NCBI RefSeq assembly: GCF_027023865.1
Contig: NZ_JALVUC010000022.1
Location: 1 to 64,000 of the forward strand
Direction: 5' to 3'
Source: Thermococcus sp.
Lineage (GTDB): Archaea; Methanobacteriota_B; Thermococci; Thermococcales; Thermococcaceae
DNA: 64,000 nt
The notes under the pieces are model-generated. The model ran no database searches and was not told the origin of the DNA. It saw only the letters and a list, made by a program, of their open reading frames with translations. Below, piece after piece: positions 1 to 8,404 of this stretch (its first letter is position 1; the number at the start of each line of letters is the position of its first letter). A program made the translations under genes and the position numbers.

Positions 1-117
1 CCGCTGAACGGTTTGGGGTTATCGCTCCAAAGGCCACTAATCGAGTTTCAGACTGCCTCAACGGGCAGTCTTTCGAAGACGCTTAACAGCGTCAAACCCC
101 CCAATGCTGGAGGGTAA
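1..117 (+). CDS. C-terminal end of an unrecognised reading frame cut by the window edge
   Basis: A frame is open from the first base to a TAA at 115-117, giving 38 residues that end in VKPPNAGG. The rest of the gene lies outside the window. I do not recognise the protein. The Pro/Gly-rich tail and the structured DNA around it (perfect stems at 52-72 and 77-93) would suit the end of a transposase, but this is only a guess. An opposite-strand frame through the same DNA has no start codon and looks less gene-like. Confidence 0.3.
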   Translation, partial: PLNGLGLSLQRPLIEFQTASTGSLSKTLNSVKPPNAGG

Positions 118-152
118 CGTGAAACCCTCGTCCCATCGGGCTGTTCTTGAGT

Positions 153-172
153 GGCCTCTCCGAGGCCTTATT
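153..172 (+). terminator. GC-rich hairpin followed by TTATT
   Basis: GGCCTC (153-158) pairs perfectly with GAGGCC (162-167) across a three-base loop and is followed by TTATT. It lies 36 bases after the stop of the partial frame at the window edge, as a transcription end would. Thermococcales usually terminate on U tracts without hairpins, so this could instead be part of a structured mobile-element end. Confidence 0.35.
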
Positions 173-272
173 AAGTTGCAAAAACTTAAAAGGGTTTTCG
201 GTGGTTTAAGGGTTGTAACCAATTGCGGCACTTTTTTAAGGTGGAAACTTGAGAAAGGTGGGGTGGTTTTTG

Positions 273-872
273 ATGGTTGATCTCACAGAGATACTCAAGC
301 CCTATGGATGGTGGGTGCTGGGCGGCGTTACGGTGCTCTACATAGCCTACGTCTACGCCAACAGGAAGAAGTTCAGGAGCGCAAGCACGCTAGCCCTGTC
401 AGGCATATTAGCTGCCCTCGTAACGGTGGCGACGACGATAATCCGTGTCCCCACCCCCACAACGGGCGGCTACCTCAACTTCGGTGACACGATGGTCATG
501 TTCTCAGCGATGGTCTTCGGTCCGGTTATCGGTGTGTTTGCAGGGGGCGTCGGTTCTGCCCTGGGTGATATAACCGGCGGCTACCCTGGATGGGCACCAA
601 TAACACTCGTCGTTAAGGGCTTGGAGGGCCTTCTCGTTGGTTACATAGCGATGAGGGGTGACAGCACTGGAAACCTCGTCGTTGCCGGCGTGGTGGGAGG
701 AACGATCATGGTTCTCGGCTACCTCTCCTTCGAGGCCTATATGTTCGGTATCCCAGTGGCCCTCACAGAGGTGCCCGGCAACACGCTCCAGGCGGTGACC
801 GGAATACTCGTTGGGACCGCCCTGGCAAAAGTGATAAAGAAGAGGTACCCTGAGGTTCTCGACCTTATCTGA
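273..872 (+). CDS. ECF-type transporter S component (riboflavin-like family)
   Basis: This 199-residue integral membrane protein has about six hydrophobic segments. The stretch around residues 65-105 (GGYLNFGDT, then FGPVIG, GGVGSALGD, GGYPGWAP and KGLEGLL) is the signature of the ECF-ribofla_trS family, the substrate-capturing subunit of energy-coupling-factor vitamin transporters. The family suggests riboflavin or another vitamin as substrate, but the ligand cannot be read from sequence. The ATPase and T subunits are not in this window, so it probably shares a module encoded elsewhere. I chose ATG 273 over TTG 249 because the GGTGGGGTGG ribosome site sits just before it. T-rich TATA-like elements lie at about 182-193 and 230-240. 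Confidence 0.85.
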   Translation: MVDLTEILKPYGWWVLGGVTVLYIAYVYANRKKFRSASTLALSGILAALVTVATTIIRVPTPTTGGYLNFGDTMVMFSAMVFGPVIGVFAGGVGSALGDITGGYPGWAPITLVVKGLEGLLVGYIAMRGDSTGNLVVAGVVGGTIMVLGYLSFEAYMFGIPVALTEVPGNTLQAVTGILVGTALAKVIKKRYPEVLDLI

Positions 873-879
873 AGGGGTC

Positions 880-1170
880 TCAGGCCTCTAAATTCTTCAG
901 CTCCTCCCACATGTGGCCCTCAACGAGCAGGGGTTCGATGGATATCCTCTTCGAGGCCTTTTTTATCTGGCCCAGGTACTTCGAGTCCGTTATAATCGCA
1001 TCATAGCCAAGCTCCTCTATCTTGTAAACCTTCAGCCCGTATCCTCGGAGCAACCCCGCGGTATGCTCAATGAAGCTAGGGCCCGCTAGCATCACGTTCG
1101 GCTCGAATCCCTCCGCCACGAGCTCGTCTATGATTCTGTCAATGAGGCTTTTCAAATCCTCTCCCGCCAT
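880..1170 (-). CDS. DUF1884 protein, family-4 encapsulin-like (HK97 A-domain)
   Basis: This 96-residue protein matches the small DUF1884 family of Thermococcales. From memory, that family has been reinterpreted as family 4 encapsulins: stand-alone A-domains of the HK97 virus capsid fold, usually paired with one metabolic enzyme such as deoxyribose-phosphate aldolase. That pairing is seen here: its ATG lies 19 bases inside the 3' end of deoC on the same strand, so the two are probably translationally coupled. The sequence has an N-terminal helix, an alternating strand/helix core ([17 protein letters not shown]) and no catalytic motif, transmembrane segment or signal peptide. Family assignment is by recognition; whether it forms a shell or ring around DeoC is inference. 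Confidence 0.7.
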   Translation of the reverse strand: MAGEDLKSLIDRIIDELVAEGFEPNVMLAGPSFIEHTAGLLRGYGLKVYKIEELGYDAIITDSKYLGQIKKASKRISIEPLLVEGHMWEELKNLEA

Positions 1171-1847
1171 TTCCGGGCACCCTCCACTATCTTTACCCCG
1201 CTCGACGCCCCTATCCTGTTAGCCCCTCCCTCTATCATCGCCAGAGCCTGCTCGTACGTCCTTATTCCGCCGGCGGCCTTGACACCCATATCCGGGCCGA
1301 CGACCTTCCTCATGAGCCTGACGTCCTCAATCGTCGCTCCACCAGTACCGAAACCGGTGGAAGTCTTCACAAAGTCGGCTCCAGCTTCCTTCGCCAGCTC
1401 GCAGGCCTTTATCTTCTCCTCATCGGTTAGATAGCAGGTCTCGATGATGACTTTTACCTTGGCACCCTTCTCGTGCGCTACCTCGGCGACCTCTGCTATG
1501 TCGTTCCTGACGTAGTCATGCTCCCCATCCTTCAGCGCACCGATGTTGATGACCATATCAATCTCATCCGCACCGTCCTCCAAAGCTTTCCTCGCTTCGA
1601 AGACCTTGACTTCCGTCGGAGTGGCCCCGAGCGGGAAGCCTATAACGCTTGCTACTTTGACGTCCGCTTTCCTCCCACGGAGGTAGTCCCTGGCAAGCTT
1701 AACACGGTAAGGATTGACACAGACAGCGTAAAAGCCATACTCTACAGCCTCATCACAGAGTTTGATTATGTCATCCCTAGTGGCTTGGGGCTTTAGGTTA
1801 GTATGGTCTATATACCCAGCTACATCGATATGAGCATCCACCACCAT
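1152..1847 (-). CDS. deoC: deoxyribose-phosphate aldolase
   Basis: Class I aldolase of about 231 residues converting 2-deoxyribose 5-phosphate to glyceraldehyde 3-phosphate and acetaldehyde, reversibly, in cytosolic nucleoside breakdown. The TIM-barrel motifs are intact: YIDHTNLKP near residue 12, D97 in DEIDMVIN, the Schiff-base K161 in [12 protein letters not shown]190 in VKAAGGIRT, and the phosphate-binding IGASSG near 212. Length fits the archaeal family. The frame opens at GTG 1850 and ATG 1847; no good ribosome site precedes either, so a leaderless start is likely. It is the first gene of a pair with the encapsulin-like gene, which begins inside it. Confidence 0.95.
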   Translation of the reverse strand: MVVDAHIDVAGYIDHTNLKPQATRDDIIKLCDEAVEYGFYAVCVNPYRVKLARDYLRGRKADVKVASVIGFPLGATPTEVKVFEARKALEDGADEIDMVINIGALKDGEHDYVRNDIAEVAEVAHEKGAKVKVIIETCYLTDEEKIKACELAKEAGADFVKTSTGFGTGGATIEDVRLMRKVVGPDMGVKAAGGIRTYEQALAMIEGGANRIGASSGVKIVEGARKWRERI

Positions 1848-1916
1848 CACCGGATGATAATACGCTCAACCGGTTTAGAAGTTTTCTCCTCAAAAATACC
1901 CAGATGATGAGCAAAT

Positions 1917-2240
1917 TCACGGGTTGTCTTCATCCACGAGCGACTTCAGGGCTCTAACAAACCTCTCCGCAACGCCTTCATCCCCAAAGAGCGGTTTCTC
2001 CTCGCCACGTGCTATTCTCCTCAAAACCTCAACCGCGTTGTCCCAGCCTTCATCAAGCGTTTCACCCTTGGGGATGGAGTTCCTAAGGACGTGCCAGCGG
2101 CCGGTTTTCCCGTCGTAGACGATAATCCTGGGTATGTAATCAAGCTCCATGAAGGTGTTGTCAAGGGTGAGCTCCACCCTAAAGCCGCCGAACTCCAAGT
2201 AGCCCTCCTCCCTTAGGCGTTTTCCCCAGTCCATTTCCAT
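1917..2240 (-). CDS. conserved hypothetical protein
   Basis: I do not recognise this 107-residue soluble protein. It is rich in Glu, Arg and Trp, with a central strand-rich part (YIPRIIVYDGKTGRWHVLRN) and a C-terminal helical, acidic part; it has no membrane segment or cysteine motif. The frame is open back to GTG 2279, but I chose ATG 2240 because the TATATA at 2288-2295, shared with enolase, would start transcription near 2265, downstream of the GTG. It is divergent from enolase, so the two promoters may compete or be co-controlled. Confidence 0.6.
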   Translation of the reverse strand: MEMDWGKRLREEGYLEFGGFRVELTLDNTFMELDYIPRIIVYDGKTGRWHVLRNSIPKGETLDEGWDNAVEVLRRIARGEEKPLFGDEGVAERFVRALKSLVDEDNP

Positions 2241-2287
2241 CGGTGAAGGTTGATGCTGGAGCTTAAAAGTCCACCGCACCCCAAAGC

Positions 2288-2296
2288 CTATATATC
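2288..2296. promoter_or_regulatory. TATA element between enolase and a divergent gene
   Basis: CTATATATC at 2288-2296 is nearly symmetrical and is the only strong TATA-like box in the 88 bases between the two start codons. On the plus strand it predicts an enolase transcript starting near 2316-2318, just before the GAGGTGAT ribosome site. On the minus strand it predicts a start near 2265 for the hypothetical gene. Direction of use is inferred from spacing only. Confidence 0.5.
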
Positions 2297-2328
2297 CTCA
2301 CCTGAGAATATTACTCGAGGTGATTGGT

Positions 2329-3621
2329 ATGGAGAACCCCTTTGAGATTAACGGAGTCGTTGCGAGGGAAATACTCGACAGCAGGGGCAACCCGACGATT
2401 GAGGTCGAGGTCTACACCCCTGTCAGCATGGGGCGTGCCGCCGTTCCTAGCGGAGCGAGTACCGGCACCCACGAGGCCCTTGAGCTTCGTGACGGTGGGA
2501 AGCGCTACCTCGGGAAGGGCGTTAGGAGGGCAGTTGAGAACGTCAACAAGATAATTGCGCCTGAGATTACAGGAATGGACGTTACATGGCAGAGGGACAT
2601 AGACACGCTCATGCTCGAACTTGACGGAGCCGAGAACAAGAGCAACCTCGGAGCAAACGCAATGCTCGGCGTTTCCCTGGCCGTTGCAAGGGCCGCAGCA
2701 AACGCGCTCGGTTTGCCGCTCTATCAGTACATAGGAGGAACCAACACCTACGTCATGCCAGTTCCAATGAGCAACGTCATCAACGGAGGAGTGCATGCTG
2801 GCAACGAGCTCGACTTCCAGGAGTTCCTGGTAATGCCCGTTGGAGCCGACTCCTTCAGGGAAGGCATCCGCTGGGTGAGCGAGACCTACCACATCCTCAA
2901 GGGGGTTATAGCCGAGAAGTACGGAAAGGACGCCGTCAACGTCGGCGACGAGGGAGGCTTTGCCCCACCACTGAAAGAGCCGCACGAGCCGTTCGAACTC
3001 CTCATCGAGGCCATTGAAGAGGCCGGATACAAGCCGGGCGATGAGATAGCCTTCGCCATGGACCCGGCCCCAAACGAGTTCTTCCACCCCGACATCGGGA
3101 AATACGTCGTCAACGGCAAAGAATACGATGGGGGAGAGCTTCTTGAGCTTTATAAGGATCTCATCAGCAAGTACCCAATAGTCTCACTCGAGGACCCGTT
3201 CCACGAGGAGGACTGGGAGAACTTCGCCCTCATAACGAAGGAACTCGGGGACAAGATACAGATCGTCGGCGATGACATCTTCGTCACCAACCCGAAGAGG
3301 ATAAGGAAGGGTATCAACATGAGGGCTGCGAACGCGCTCCTCCTCAAGGTCAACCAGATCGGAACGCTCAGTGAGGCCATAGATGCTGCTTACACCGCTT
3401 ACAGGGCTGGCTGGGGGATAGTTGTATCACACCGCTCCGGAGAGACCGACGATCCGTTCATAGCCGATTTGGCCGTTGCCCTCAACACGGGCCAGATAAA
3501 GACCGGTGCCCCTGCGAGAATGGACAGGAACTCCAAGTACAACCAGCTGATAAGGATAGAGGAGGAACTTGAAGGGATAGCGGTCTATCCCGGAAGGAAG
3601 TTCCACAACCCCTTCCTCTGA
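2329..3621 (+). CDS. eno: enolase (phosphopyruvate hydratase)
   Basis: Enolase of 430 residues interconverting 2-phosphoglycerate and phosphoenolpyruvate in cytosolic glycolysis and gluconeogenesis. Visible family features are the N-terminal [12 protein letters not shown], the Mg-binding carboxylates in SLEDPF and GDDIFVTN, the signature [13 protein letters not shown] with the catalytic lysine, and [12 protein letters not shown] 2329 is chosen because GAGGTGAT ends six bases before it; GTG 2320 lies inside the ribosome site. A solo insertion-sequence hairpin begins seven bases after its stop. Enolase is a classic fluoride-sensitive enzyme, worth noting given the fluoride riboswitch later in this window. 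Confidence 0.98.
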   Translation: MENPFEINGVVAREILDSRGNPTIEVEVYTPVSMGRAAVPSGASTGTHEALELRDGGKRYLGKGVRRAVENVNKIIAPEITGMDVTWQRDIDTLMLELDGAENKSNLGANAMLGVSLAVARAAANALGLPLYQYIGGTNTYVMPVPMSNVINGGVHAGNELDFQEFLVMPVGADSFREGIRWVSETYHILKGVIAEKYGKDAVNVGDEGGFAPPLKEPHEPFELLIEAIEEAGYKPGDEIAFAMDPAPNEFFHPDIGKYVVNGKEYDGGELLELYKDLISKYPIVSLEDPFHEEDWENFALITKELGDKIQIVGDDIFVTNPKRIRKGINMRAANALLLKVNQIGTLSEAIDAAYTAYRAGWGIVVSHRSGETDDPFIADLAVALNTGQIKTGAPARMDRNSKYNQLIRIEEELEGIAVYPGRKFHNPFL

Positions 3622-3628
3622 ACATTAC

Positions 3629-3673
3629 ATTTTTCTTTGAAAGCCTCGCCATTCACGGCGGGGAGGAGGTCAG
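3629..3673 (+). mobile_element. solo ~45-bp IS200/IS605-type end hairpin (copy A)
   Basis: A TTAC (3625-3628) is followed by a T/C run, GAAAG, a perfect stem CCTCGCC (3644-3650) / GGCGGGG (3657-3663, one G-T pair) with loop ATTCAC, then AGGAGGTCAG ending at 3673. The start resembles the left end, and the finish the right end, of the complete TnpB element at 42206-43659; an almost identical copy lies at 26749-26795. No transposase gene is attached. It could be a minimal non-autonomous derivative or a stand-alone remnant of the TnpB-associated RNA. It also supplies the T-rich stretch where enolase transcription may end. Confidence 0.65.
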
Positions 3674-3704
3674 GCCTGTCAGATAGAAAACAAAGGAAGG
3701 AGAA

Positions 3705-5042
3705 TCAGTCGAGGGAAGCCTTGAGGGCCTCCTCGAAAATCTCCATCGCCACGTCTACCTCTTCCTTGGTGACAATGAGCGGCGGGATGAAGCGGATGCT
3801 GTTGTCACCGCAACCGAGAAGCACGAGACCGCGCTTCGCAGCCTCCTTGACGATTCTGTTCCTCAGCTCCGGGTTCTTCTCCTTTCCTTCCTTGCTCTTG
3901 ACTACCTCAACCGCTTGGGCGAGTCCAATGCCCCTTGCGTCGCCGATAACTTCGTAGCGCTCTCTGAAGTCCTCGAGGTACTTGTGGAGGTAGTCTCCAA
4001 CCTCCCGGACGTGCGGAAGGAGCTCCTTGACTATCCCGACGACCTCTATTCCTGCGGCTATTGCCACGGGGTTTCCACCGAAGGTGGTCGCGTGCCTTCC
4101 GGGCTTGTCGAAGCTTATCTCTGCCCTGTGGATAACACCTGCAAGCGGAATTCCCCCACCGATTGCCTTTCCGAACTGGATGAGGTCGGGAGCAACGTCG
4201 AAGTTCTCGATGGCCCAGAACCTTCCTGTCCTTCCAATGCCCATCTGAACCTCGTCGTCCGCTAGGAGTATCCCGTACTCGTCGGCGAACTTCTTGAGCT
4301 CCTTGAAGAAGTTCTTTGGCGGAACGACGTAGCCACCTTCACCTTGTATGGGCTCGAGGAATATCGCCCCGACCTCGTGCGGCGGGATGTGCTTGAAGAC
4401 GTAATCCTCTATGAAGTTCAAAACGCGGTTGATGAGTTCATCGGGCTCCTCGTAGCCGTCTATGCCCCAGAGGTTCCTGTAGGGGTTCGGGTAGGGGACG
4501 TGGGTAACACCAGGCATCGTTGGGAAGAAGCTGTCCTGCTGGACCCACTTGCTTGCGGTCAAGCTGAGAACGGCCTGAGTTCTTCCATGGAATGCGTGGT
4601 AGAATGCCAAAAACTGCTTTCTTCCGGTTCCGTACTTGACGAGCTTCATCGCGGCCTCGTTTGCCTCAGCGCCGCTGTTGCCGTAAACGACCTTCTTCTC
4701 AAAGTCACCCGGTGCAAGCTCGATGAGTTTCTCGGCAAGAACGACGGCATTCTCGTAAAAGAAGTCGGTCAGCGAGTAGTGGGTGAACTTCTCTGCCTGC
4801 CTCTTTATCGCTTCCACCACGCGCGGGTGGGCGTGGCCAACGTTGAGAACACCAACGCCGCTCGCGAAGTCGTAGAAGACGTTTCCATCCACATCGTAGA
4901 CCCTGATACCCTCACCGTGGTCTATGACGATTGGTAGGTCCTCGGGGTCCTGGGTCGTGGTCGCGAGGTACTTAAAGTTCCTCTCCATTACCTCCTTGGC
5001 CTTCGGTCCCGGGAGTTCCTTAACGTTCGGTCTAACCTCCAT
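3705..5042 (-). CDS. class III aminotransferase, ornithine-type
   Basis: PLP-dependent fold-type I aminotransferase of 445 residues. The class III motifs are present: [11 protein letters not shown] (residues 121-131), FHAFHG-type YHAFHG near 148-153, [14 protein letters not shown] with the PLP-ring Asp at about 263, and the Schiff-base K292 in [11 protein letters not shown]. The sequence matches the Thermococcales group that includes omega-ornithine aminotransferase and amino-acid racemases; I favour ornithine aminotransferase (ornithine to glutamate semialdehyde, towards proline), but specificity is not certain. ATG 5042 is preceded by GGTGAT. A TATA element (5072-5080) and a perfect 16-bp palindrome (5086-5101) lie just upstream. 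Confidence 0.85.
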   Translation of the reverse strand: MEVRPNVKELPGPKAKEVMERNFKYLATTTQDPEDLPIVIDHGEGIRVYDVDGNVFYDFASGVGVLNVGHAHPRVVEAIKRQAEKFTHYSLTDFFYENAVVLAEKLIELAPGDFEKKVVYGNSGAEANEAAMKLVKYGTGRKQFLAFYHAFHGRTQAVLSLTASKWVQQDSFFPTMPGVTHVPYPNPYRNLWGIDGYEEPDELINRVLNFIEDYVFKHIPPHEVGAIFLEPIQGEGGYVVPPKNFFKELKKFADEYGILLADDEVQMGIGRTGRFWAIENFDVAPDLIQFGKAIGGGIPLAGVIHRAEISFDKPGRHATTFGGNPVAIAAGIEVVGIVKELLPHVREVGDYLHKYLEDFRERYEVIGDARGIGLAQAVEVVKSKEGKEKNPELRNRIVKEAAKRGLVLLGCGDNSIRFIPPLIVTKEEVDVAMEIFEEALKASLD

Positions 5043-5085
5043 GCGTATCACCACTCCCCTCTTGGCCTTCCCCTATATAAGCCTG

Positions 5086-5101
5086 TGTTCATTAATGAAC
5101 A
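5086..5101. promoter_or_regulatory. perfect 16-bp palindrome upstream of the aminotransferase TATA box
   Basis: TGTTCATTAATGAACA is a perfect inverted repeat. Read towards the aminotransferase, it ends a few bases before the TATA element CTTATATAGG (5081-5072), a usual place for an archaeal activator or a TFB-blocking repressor. A near copy (14 of 16 bases) lies at 39327-39342, upstream of the malic enzyme TATA box. The cognate regulator is unknown. Confidence 0.5.
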
Positions 5102-5524
5102 TTTTTGACCGAAAAATTTTCGGAAGCTCACTGACGGCTCTGAACTCTTAGGCTTCCTTCAAGGATTAGGGGACAAGATTAATAAACTTTAAAAAGTTTT
5201 TAATTTCGATATGGAGATAGTCATGACGATCTGATGGGAGATTGAGCAAATGGAGAAAAAGAGAGGTCACGCTGGTAATGCCATTATCCTAACTTCATTT
5301 CTGGTTCTACTCCGTTTTGTCATCACTGGGATTGGGAAGGGGCAAGGTTTGATTTTTCACTATTGACCTACTAATTAAAATAATCCCGTTCATGACCTTG
5401 CTGGATTTGTGATGATATCGCTCCTCGAACCGGCCTCTCTTTTCAGTGAGGGTGAAGAAGACGAGTCGTTTATGATCCCTTTAGAACCGATTGAAAACGA
5501 AGAATAAAGAAGATGACTTTCGGA
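5102..5524. other. gene-poor spacer with two small doubtful reading frames
   Basis: No gene of normal size is seen in this AT-rich spacer. On the plus strand a 38-codon frame (5250-5366, ATG to TGA) encodes a basic N-terminus followed by one hydrophobic segment; a T/A-rich promoter-like stretch lies at 5180-5203 and a weak GGGAG before the ATG. A second 31-codon frame (5412-5507) encodes a very acidic peptide. They may be two pieces of one decayed membrane-protein gene, or chance. No tRNA, C/D-box pattern or stable long stem was found. Confidence 0.35.
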
Positions 5525-6517
5525 TTACTCCCCGTTCTTCTCCTTCCACTCGTCTAAGAGCTCCTTGGCTGAGTTGGCCGCTATCGCGCCCTGGCCGACT
5601 GCGACTGCTATCTGCTTGAAGACGTTGGTTATGTCCCCTGCCGCGAAGATCCCCGGAATCTTGGTGCGCATGTGCATGTCCACCGGTATGTAGCCGTACT
5701 CGTTGGTTATGCCCAGGTGCTTGACGAAGTCGGTCTTCGGCTCGTAGCCTATGAAGATGAAGACGCCGTCAACGGCCATCTCACTCTCCTCGCCGGTTAC
5801 ACGGTTCTTGAGCTTAACGCCCTCGACCTTGCCCTCTCCCTTGATCTCGGTCACGACGGTGTTGAGTATCGTCGGAATGCCACTCTCGGCAAAGCGGTCC
5901 TGTAGTATCTTGTCTGCCCTGAATTTGTCCCTCCTGTGGACGAGCGTTACGTTAACGCCTATGCTCTTGAGGTAGAGGGCTTCCTGTAAGGCGGTATTTC
6001 CCCCGCCGATGACTATGACCTTCCTGCCCTTGAAGAGCGGGCCGTCGCAGGTGGCGCAGTAGGAGACGCCCTTTCCCGTGAGTTCTTCCTCTCCTGGAAC
6101 CTTGAGCTTCCTTGGAGCGGCCCCAACGGCTATGATTATCGTTCTGCCCTTGTACTCCTTCCCGTTCTTGGTCTTCACGGCGAACTTGCACGGCCCCTCG
6201 TAGTAGGCACACTCTGCCGGATCAATCCTCTCGACCTCGTCGAAGACTACATCGACGCCGAGCTTCTTGACATGCTCGTGCATCCTGCTGGTAAGCTCCG
6301 AACCGCTGATCCCTCCCGGAAAGCCGGGGTAGTTCTCTATGAGGTCCGTCAGTGCCACGTTCCCCCCTAGGTCTTTGCTGATGATTAGGGTCTCCAAGCC
6401 GTAGCGAGCCATGTATATGGCAGCGGTGAATCCGGCCGGCCCGGCTCCGATGATGAGAACATCCCAGGTCTTGTTCTTGTACTCTCCTCCACGTGAAAAG
6501 CCACCGAGGCTGAACAT
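5525..6517 (-). CDS. trxB: thioredoxin reductase
   Basis: FAD- and NAD(P)H-dependent disulfide reductase of 330 residues that passes electrons to thioredoxin- or glutaredoxin-like proteins in the cytosol. The FAD-binding GAGPAGFTAAIY is at 24-35, the redox-active CATC at 154-157, the NAD(P)-binding GGGNTALQEAL near 175, and the C-terminal FAD motif GIFAAGDI near 290. Length and order fit the low-molecular-weight family. ATG 6517 follows GGAGGTGGG; the GTG nine bases earlier lies within that site. A TATA-like CTTTTAAATAG lies at about 6550. In Thermococcales this enzyme is linked to the sulfur-responsive SurR system (family knowledge). Confidence 0.95.
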   Translation of the reverse strand: MFSLGGFSRGGEYKNKTWDVLIIGAGPAGFTAAIYMARYGLETLIISKDLGGNVALTDLIENYPGFPGGISGSELTSRMHEHVKKLGVDVVFDEVERIDPAECAYYEGPCKFAVKTKNGKEYKGRTIIIAVGAAPRKLKVPGEEELTGKGVSYCATCDGPLFKGRKVIVIGGGNTALQEALYLKSIGVNVTLVHRRDKFRADKILQDRFAESGIPTILNTVVTEIKGEGKVEGVKLKNRVTGEESEMAVDGVFIFIGYEPKTDFVKHLGITNEYGYIPVDMHMRTKIPGIFAAGDITNVFKQIAVAVGQGAIAANSAKELLDEWKEKNGE

Positions 6518-6603
6518 CTTTCCCACCTCCGGGTTTTCCTAACGTGGACTATTTAAAAGCCTTGTTCCACAGAAATGTGTAAAAATAACCAAAAATTCCA
6601 ACC

Positions 6604-7134
6604 TCAGATGAGCTTGAGGGAGCGATCGAGGAGCAGGTGGAGCATGTAGCCGCTAAAGGCCGCGAAGCCTACAAAAAGCCCCTCTGCCGTGTTCATTCCA
6701 AGGCCATACTCAACGAGGAGGTACGAAAGGGCGCCGTAGATAAGCGCAAAGAGAAGTGAGTGAACTATGCCTCTATGTCTCGGCATCATCCATGTGAAGG
6801 AGTACCATGCTATCACCGCCACCACCACTGATATTCCCCATGCTGTTGTGATGTTGAGCCACTCGGTACCGACGTTCATCCTTCCTATGATGTTGATATA
6901 GGTCGCTCCCCCAGCTAAAACACTCACTATCGGCTTCGTGCCGCGGTGGATGAGTGCGTTGGGGTGGTCTATGTCTGGCAGGTCAGCCCCGAGCACGTAG
7001 AGAGCGTAGCCTATGAGCAGGGCCATCGTTGTCAGTTTGAAGGGAACGCCCACCGTTGACAGGTAGCCCGCTATTGCAACCGCTATCGGATAGCTGACTA
7101 TCCCGCTGAGCATGTGGACATCGTAGTTTGGCAT
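6604..7134 (-). CDS. YdjM-family membrane-bound metal-dependent hydrolase (DUF457-like)
   Basis: Membrane protein of 176 residues with about four to five hydrophobic segments. The family metal-binding pattern is recognisable: an early His (YDVHMLSG), the acidic GADLPDIDHP near 50, HRG in PRHRGIVHS near 120, and a late LHLLLD near 168. These resemble the LexA-regulated YdjM hydrolase family, whose physiological substrate is unknown. It starts four bases after the stop of the AAA ATPase gene on the same strand, so the two are probably co-transcribed and may act together at the membrane. Confidence 0.75.
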   Translation of the reverse strand: MPNYDVHMLSGIVSYPIAVAIAGYLSTVGVPFKLTTMALLIGYALYVLGADLPDIDHPNALIHRGTKPIVSVLAGGATYINIIGRMNVGTEWLNITTAWGISVVVAVIAWYSFTWMMPRHRGIVHSLLFALIYGALSYLLVEYGLGMNTAEGLFVGFAAFSGYMLHLLLDRSLKLI

Positions 7135-7138
7135 GCTA

Positions 7139-8344
7139 TCACTCCTCTTCCCTCTCGGCCTGACTCGCCTCCAAGAACTTTCTCACGTAGTCTGGAACCT
7201 TGTAGTTGCCCTTCGGGTCGCCAACGAGGAAGCCGAGCCTTATCAGCTCGTTGAGGTTCTCATAAACCTGCATTCCCGGCTTCTTAACTGCCTTTGCCAC
7301 CTGTATGTAGCTGACGGGTCCTCCATCGAACTCGAAGACTACCGCCTCTACAAGGTCCTTGTACTCCTTTGGAATTCTGGTGAGGTACTCCTCGAGGCTC
7401 TTGGGTTCCTCGAGGATGGTCGTTACGACGTAGTCGTCAATCGGGTCGAACTTGTGCTTCGCAGCTTCGCTCAGGACATAGTGGAGCAGCCTTAGAATCT
7501 GCCTGGGGTTGCCATTCCCGAGCTGATGGATGAGCTTTATCGCCTCCTCCGTGAAGGGATACAGCGGATCGTCAGTGTCTTTCACGCGGACTCGGTTGAG
7601 CCTCTTCTTAACAAGCTCGTAGGCTTCATCCAGACTCATTGGGCGGAGCTTAAACTCGTAGTGGAGGCGCATGAAGAAGGCTGGGAAAATCCTTGAATAC
7701 TCCTCATATGCCTCAGGAACGCAGGCGAAGGCGACGACGCAGCCCTTTGGCATGTTGCTTATGAAGTGCCTCAGCATTTCAAAGAACTGAATCTTCTCAT
7801 GTTCTTTAGCTGACTGCATGTTCTCAAGCTCGTCGAGGAGGAGGGCGCAGTAGGGGAACTTTCCCATCTGCTCGGTCAGGAGTTCGGCTATGTCCCTGCT
7901 CTTGTACTCGCCGGTTGAGCTGAGCATCTTCTCGAGTCTGTCGATGAAGCCGAGCTTCCGTGAGAGGTTTTCTAGGAAGATGTTCGTCCTGCTCTTTGGT
8001 GGCTTGAGGGCGTAGAAGATGTCCCTGGTGAGCTTGAGGATGTCGTTGGTGTCTACCTTAACGTATACCGCTTTCCCGCCGTTGCCCTCTACAACTTTCG
8101 CGAGGCTCTTGAGCCTTTGGGTCTTCCCCATTCCGAGCGGCCCGACGATGCTCATCGCTATGGAGCTTTTGTTTCCTATGACTTCAGACGCTATCATCTG
8201 GAGGCGCATGTCAACCTCTTGGTAGACGTGTATGCTCTCCACGTCGGCTATTCCCTCGCTTGCGAGCTGTTCAAAGGGGTTCCGAGAAAGACCGTAAACC
8301 TCGTATGACTGGTACGGGTAAAGTTTAAGGCCTCCGTTTTCCAT
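7139..8344 (-). CDS. AAA/P-loop ATPase with C-terminal winged helix
   Basis: Protein of about 401 residues. Walker A GPLGMGKT is at 68-75 and Walker B ALLLDELEN near 170; a sensor-type segment GNGNPRQILRLL is near 275, followed by a winged-helix-like C-terminal domain (VSYIQVAKAV, LNELIRLGFLVG). The layout resembles Orc1/Cdc6-related or MoxR/ExeA-like ATPases that load onto DNA or partner proteins; the exact role is unknown. The frame is open to 8392, but a TATA-like TTTTATATTT lies inside that extension, so I chose ATG 8344, preceded by CCGGTGG. It is followed by the membrane hydrolase gene, suggesting a two-gene operon. Confidence 0.75.
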   Translation of the reverse strand: MENGGLKLYPYQSYEVYGLSRNPFEQLASEGIADVESIHVYQEVDMRLQMIASEVIGNKSSIAMSIVGPLGMGKTQRLKSLAKVVEGNGGKAVYVKVDTNDILKLTRDIFYALKPPKSRTNIFLENLSRKLGFIDRLEKMLSSTGEYKSRDIAELLTEQMGKFPYCALLLDELENMQSAKEHEKIQFFEMLRHFISNMPKGCVVAFACVPEAYEEYSRIFPAFFMRLHYEFKLRPMSLDEAYELVKKRLNRVRVKDTDDPLYPFTEEAIKLIHQLGNGNPRQILRLLHYVLSEAAKHKFDPIDDYVVTTILEEPKSLEEYLTRIPKEYKDLVEAVVFEFDGGPVSYIQVAKAVKKPGMQVYENLNELIRLGFLVGDPKGNYKVPDYVRKFLEASQAEREEE

Positions 8345-8371
8345 TTTAACCACCGGAGGTGTTTTGCGTTT

Positions 8372-8384
8372 GAAATATAAAAAC
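8372..8384. promoter_or_regulatory. TATA element between the ATPase and THUMP genes
   Basis: AAATATAAAAACC on the plus strand predicts a start near 8400 for the THUMP gene (ATG 8405, very short leader). Read on the minus strand, TTTTATATTT predicts a start near 8350 for the ATPase gene (ATG 8344). One A/T-rich box seems to serve both directions; this is inferred from spacing. Confidence 0.45.
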
Positions 8385-8404
8385 CTGTCCATCGGTGAGC
8401 AGAG

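Noticed and set aside
2311-3087. Long open frame of 258 codons antisense to enolase
   Set aside because: It lies wholly within the highly conserved enolase gene; open antisense frames are common opposite high-GC archaeal genes. No ribosome site or recognisable domain.
5411-5470. C/D-box guide RNA starting at GTGATGA
   Set aside because: A C-like box is present, but no CTGA box at the required distance and no second pair of boxes.
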